Positions 5,999-6,209 of a stretch of DNA of 6,209 nt are shown in pieces (position 1 is the stretch's first letter; every line of letters begins with the position of its first letter). The notes under the pieces are model-generated. The model was given only the letters and a program-made list of their open reading frames with translations, was not told the DNA's origin and searched no databases. The stretch is from Puniceicoccales bacterium (GTDB lineage Bacteria > Verrucomicrobiota > Verrucomicrobiia > Opitutales > LL51): positions 1-6,209 of the forward strand of contig JAITJQ010000001.1 of NCBI GenBank assembly GCA_031278845.1, read 5' to 3'. A program made the translations under genes and the position numbers.

Positions 5999-6019
5999 CA
6001 AGGAGGCACAGCCTCCTTG
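5999..6019. repeat. 21-nt hairpin module, ACA loop
   Basis: Arms CAAGGAGGC (5999-6007) and GCCTCCTTG (6011-6019) flank ACA. It differs from the dnaE module at 3301-3321 only near the apex and loop. The complement of 6013-6024 is GAGGTCAAGGAG, identical to 3296-3307. Confidence 0.88.
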
Positions 6020-6027
6020 ACCTCGTC

Positions 6028-6072
6028 TTAGCGGCCGAGCCCGGCGCAGTATGCGCCGGGCTCGGCCGCTAA
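6028..6072. repeat. Perfect 21-bp hairpin with GTA loop, 45 nt
   Basis: Arms 6028-6048 and 6052-6072 are exact reverse complements around GTA. The outer seven pairs (TTAGCGG/CCGCTAA) equal those of 106-150, and the core resembles 3251-3290. The stem is followed by A rather than T on the plus strand. Confidence 0.92.
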
Positions 6073-6092
6073 AAAGTGTTCTTAAAATTACT

Positions 6093-6134
6093 GGCCGAGT
6101 CCATGCGCGATGCGCATGGACTCGGCCGTTTTTT
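6093..6134 (+). terminator. Likely intrinsic terminator for dnaE (16-bp hairpin plus T6)
   Basis: Arms GGCCGAGTCCATGCGC (6093-6108) and 6112-6127 pair perfectly around GAT. One G and then six T (6129-6134) follow directly, the form of a rho-independent terminator. It lies 173 nt after the dnaE stop with no gene between. It is also a member of the palindrome family, so a repeat seems to be serving as the terminator. Confidence 0.65.
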
Positions 6135-6136
6135 CA

Positions 6137-6167
6137 GGCCCGCCCCCGGCGGATCCGCGCGCGGGCC
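6137..6167. repeat. GC-rich imperfect hairpin at the right edge
   Basis: GGCCCGC (6137-6143) pairs with GCGGGCC (6161-6167); the inside contains the self-complementary GCGGATCCGC (6149-6158). An alternative pairing of CCCCCGG (6143-6149) with CCGGGGG (6176-6182) exists. The remaining bases to 6209 show no gene or motif I can name. Confidence 0.5.
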
Positions 6168-6209
6168 GCGTTGGCCCGGGGGTGTTTTACAGTGGGGACC
6201 GCACGGCTC

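Larger units (their letters stand above)
5930..6134. repeat. Right palindromic-repeat cluster downstream of dnaE
   Basis: No gene is seen here. Five hairpins follow the dnaE stop codon: 5930-5960, 5975-5993, 5999-6019, 6028-6072 and 6093-6127. Read on the minus strand, the order long hairpin, GAGGTCAAGGAG module, then GGGAG-NCCAGAGGGC module matches the order inside dnaE on the plus strand. The cluster thus appears to be an inverted relative of that insertion. Its last hairpin is followed by T6 and may end the dnaE transcript. Confidence 0.78.

Noticed and set aside
6168..6209. Start of a further gene or RNA at the right edge
   Set aside because: Too little sequence is present, and no start context, RNA fold or protein motif could be recognised.

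Overview
The window holds three protein genes set among dense clusters of GC-rich hairpins. From left to right: a hairpin cluster (1-208); a plus-strand gene for a YrbG-like calcium/sodium antiporter-family membrane protein (260-1204); a minus-strand gene for an unrecognised secreted repeat protein (1279-2133); and, divergent from it, dnaE for the DNA polymerase III alpha subunit (2249-5920). A second hairpin cluster (5930-6134) and a short GC-rich tail end the window. No rRNA, tRNA, transposase or CRISPR array is visible.

The genes are bacterial. The antiporter and the exported, coiled-coil-rich protein fit a Gram-negative-type cell. The DnaE style (a PHP domain with its full metal-ligand set and an internal clamp-binding motif) loosely recalls Verrucomicrobiota such as Opitutales/Puniceicoccales. 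That is an impression from memory, not a result. Coding DNA is of moderate to low GC while the hairpins are very GC-rich, so the two have different origins or constraints.

The most striking feature is an in-frame insertion of about 255 bp in dnaE (about 3104-3358). It lies between the PHP domain and the polymerase core and consists almost wholly of the same kind of palindromes that fill the two intergenic clusters. Related hairpins in dnaE and in the right cluster differ by paired changes that keep the stems intact, and short linker motifs recur in the same order. This points to a composite palindromic repeat family, reminiscent in behaviour of Rickettsia palindromic elements, that spreads into both intergenic and coding DNA.

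Other points: dnaE has a near-consensus sigma70-type promoter whose -10 box ends 6 nt before the ATG, predicting a leaderless mRNA. None of the three genes has a well-placed Shine-Dalgarno. The genes do not look like one operon: the antiporter and the secreted protein are convergent, and the secreted protein and dnaE are divergent from a 115-bp AT-rich spacer.
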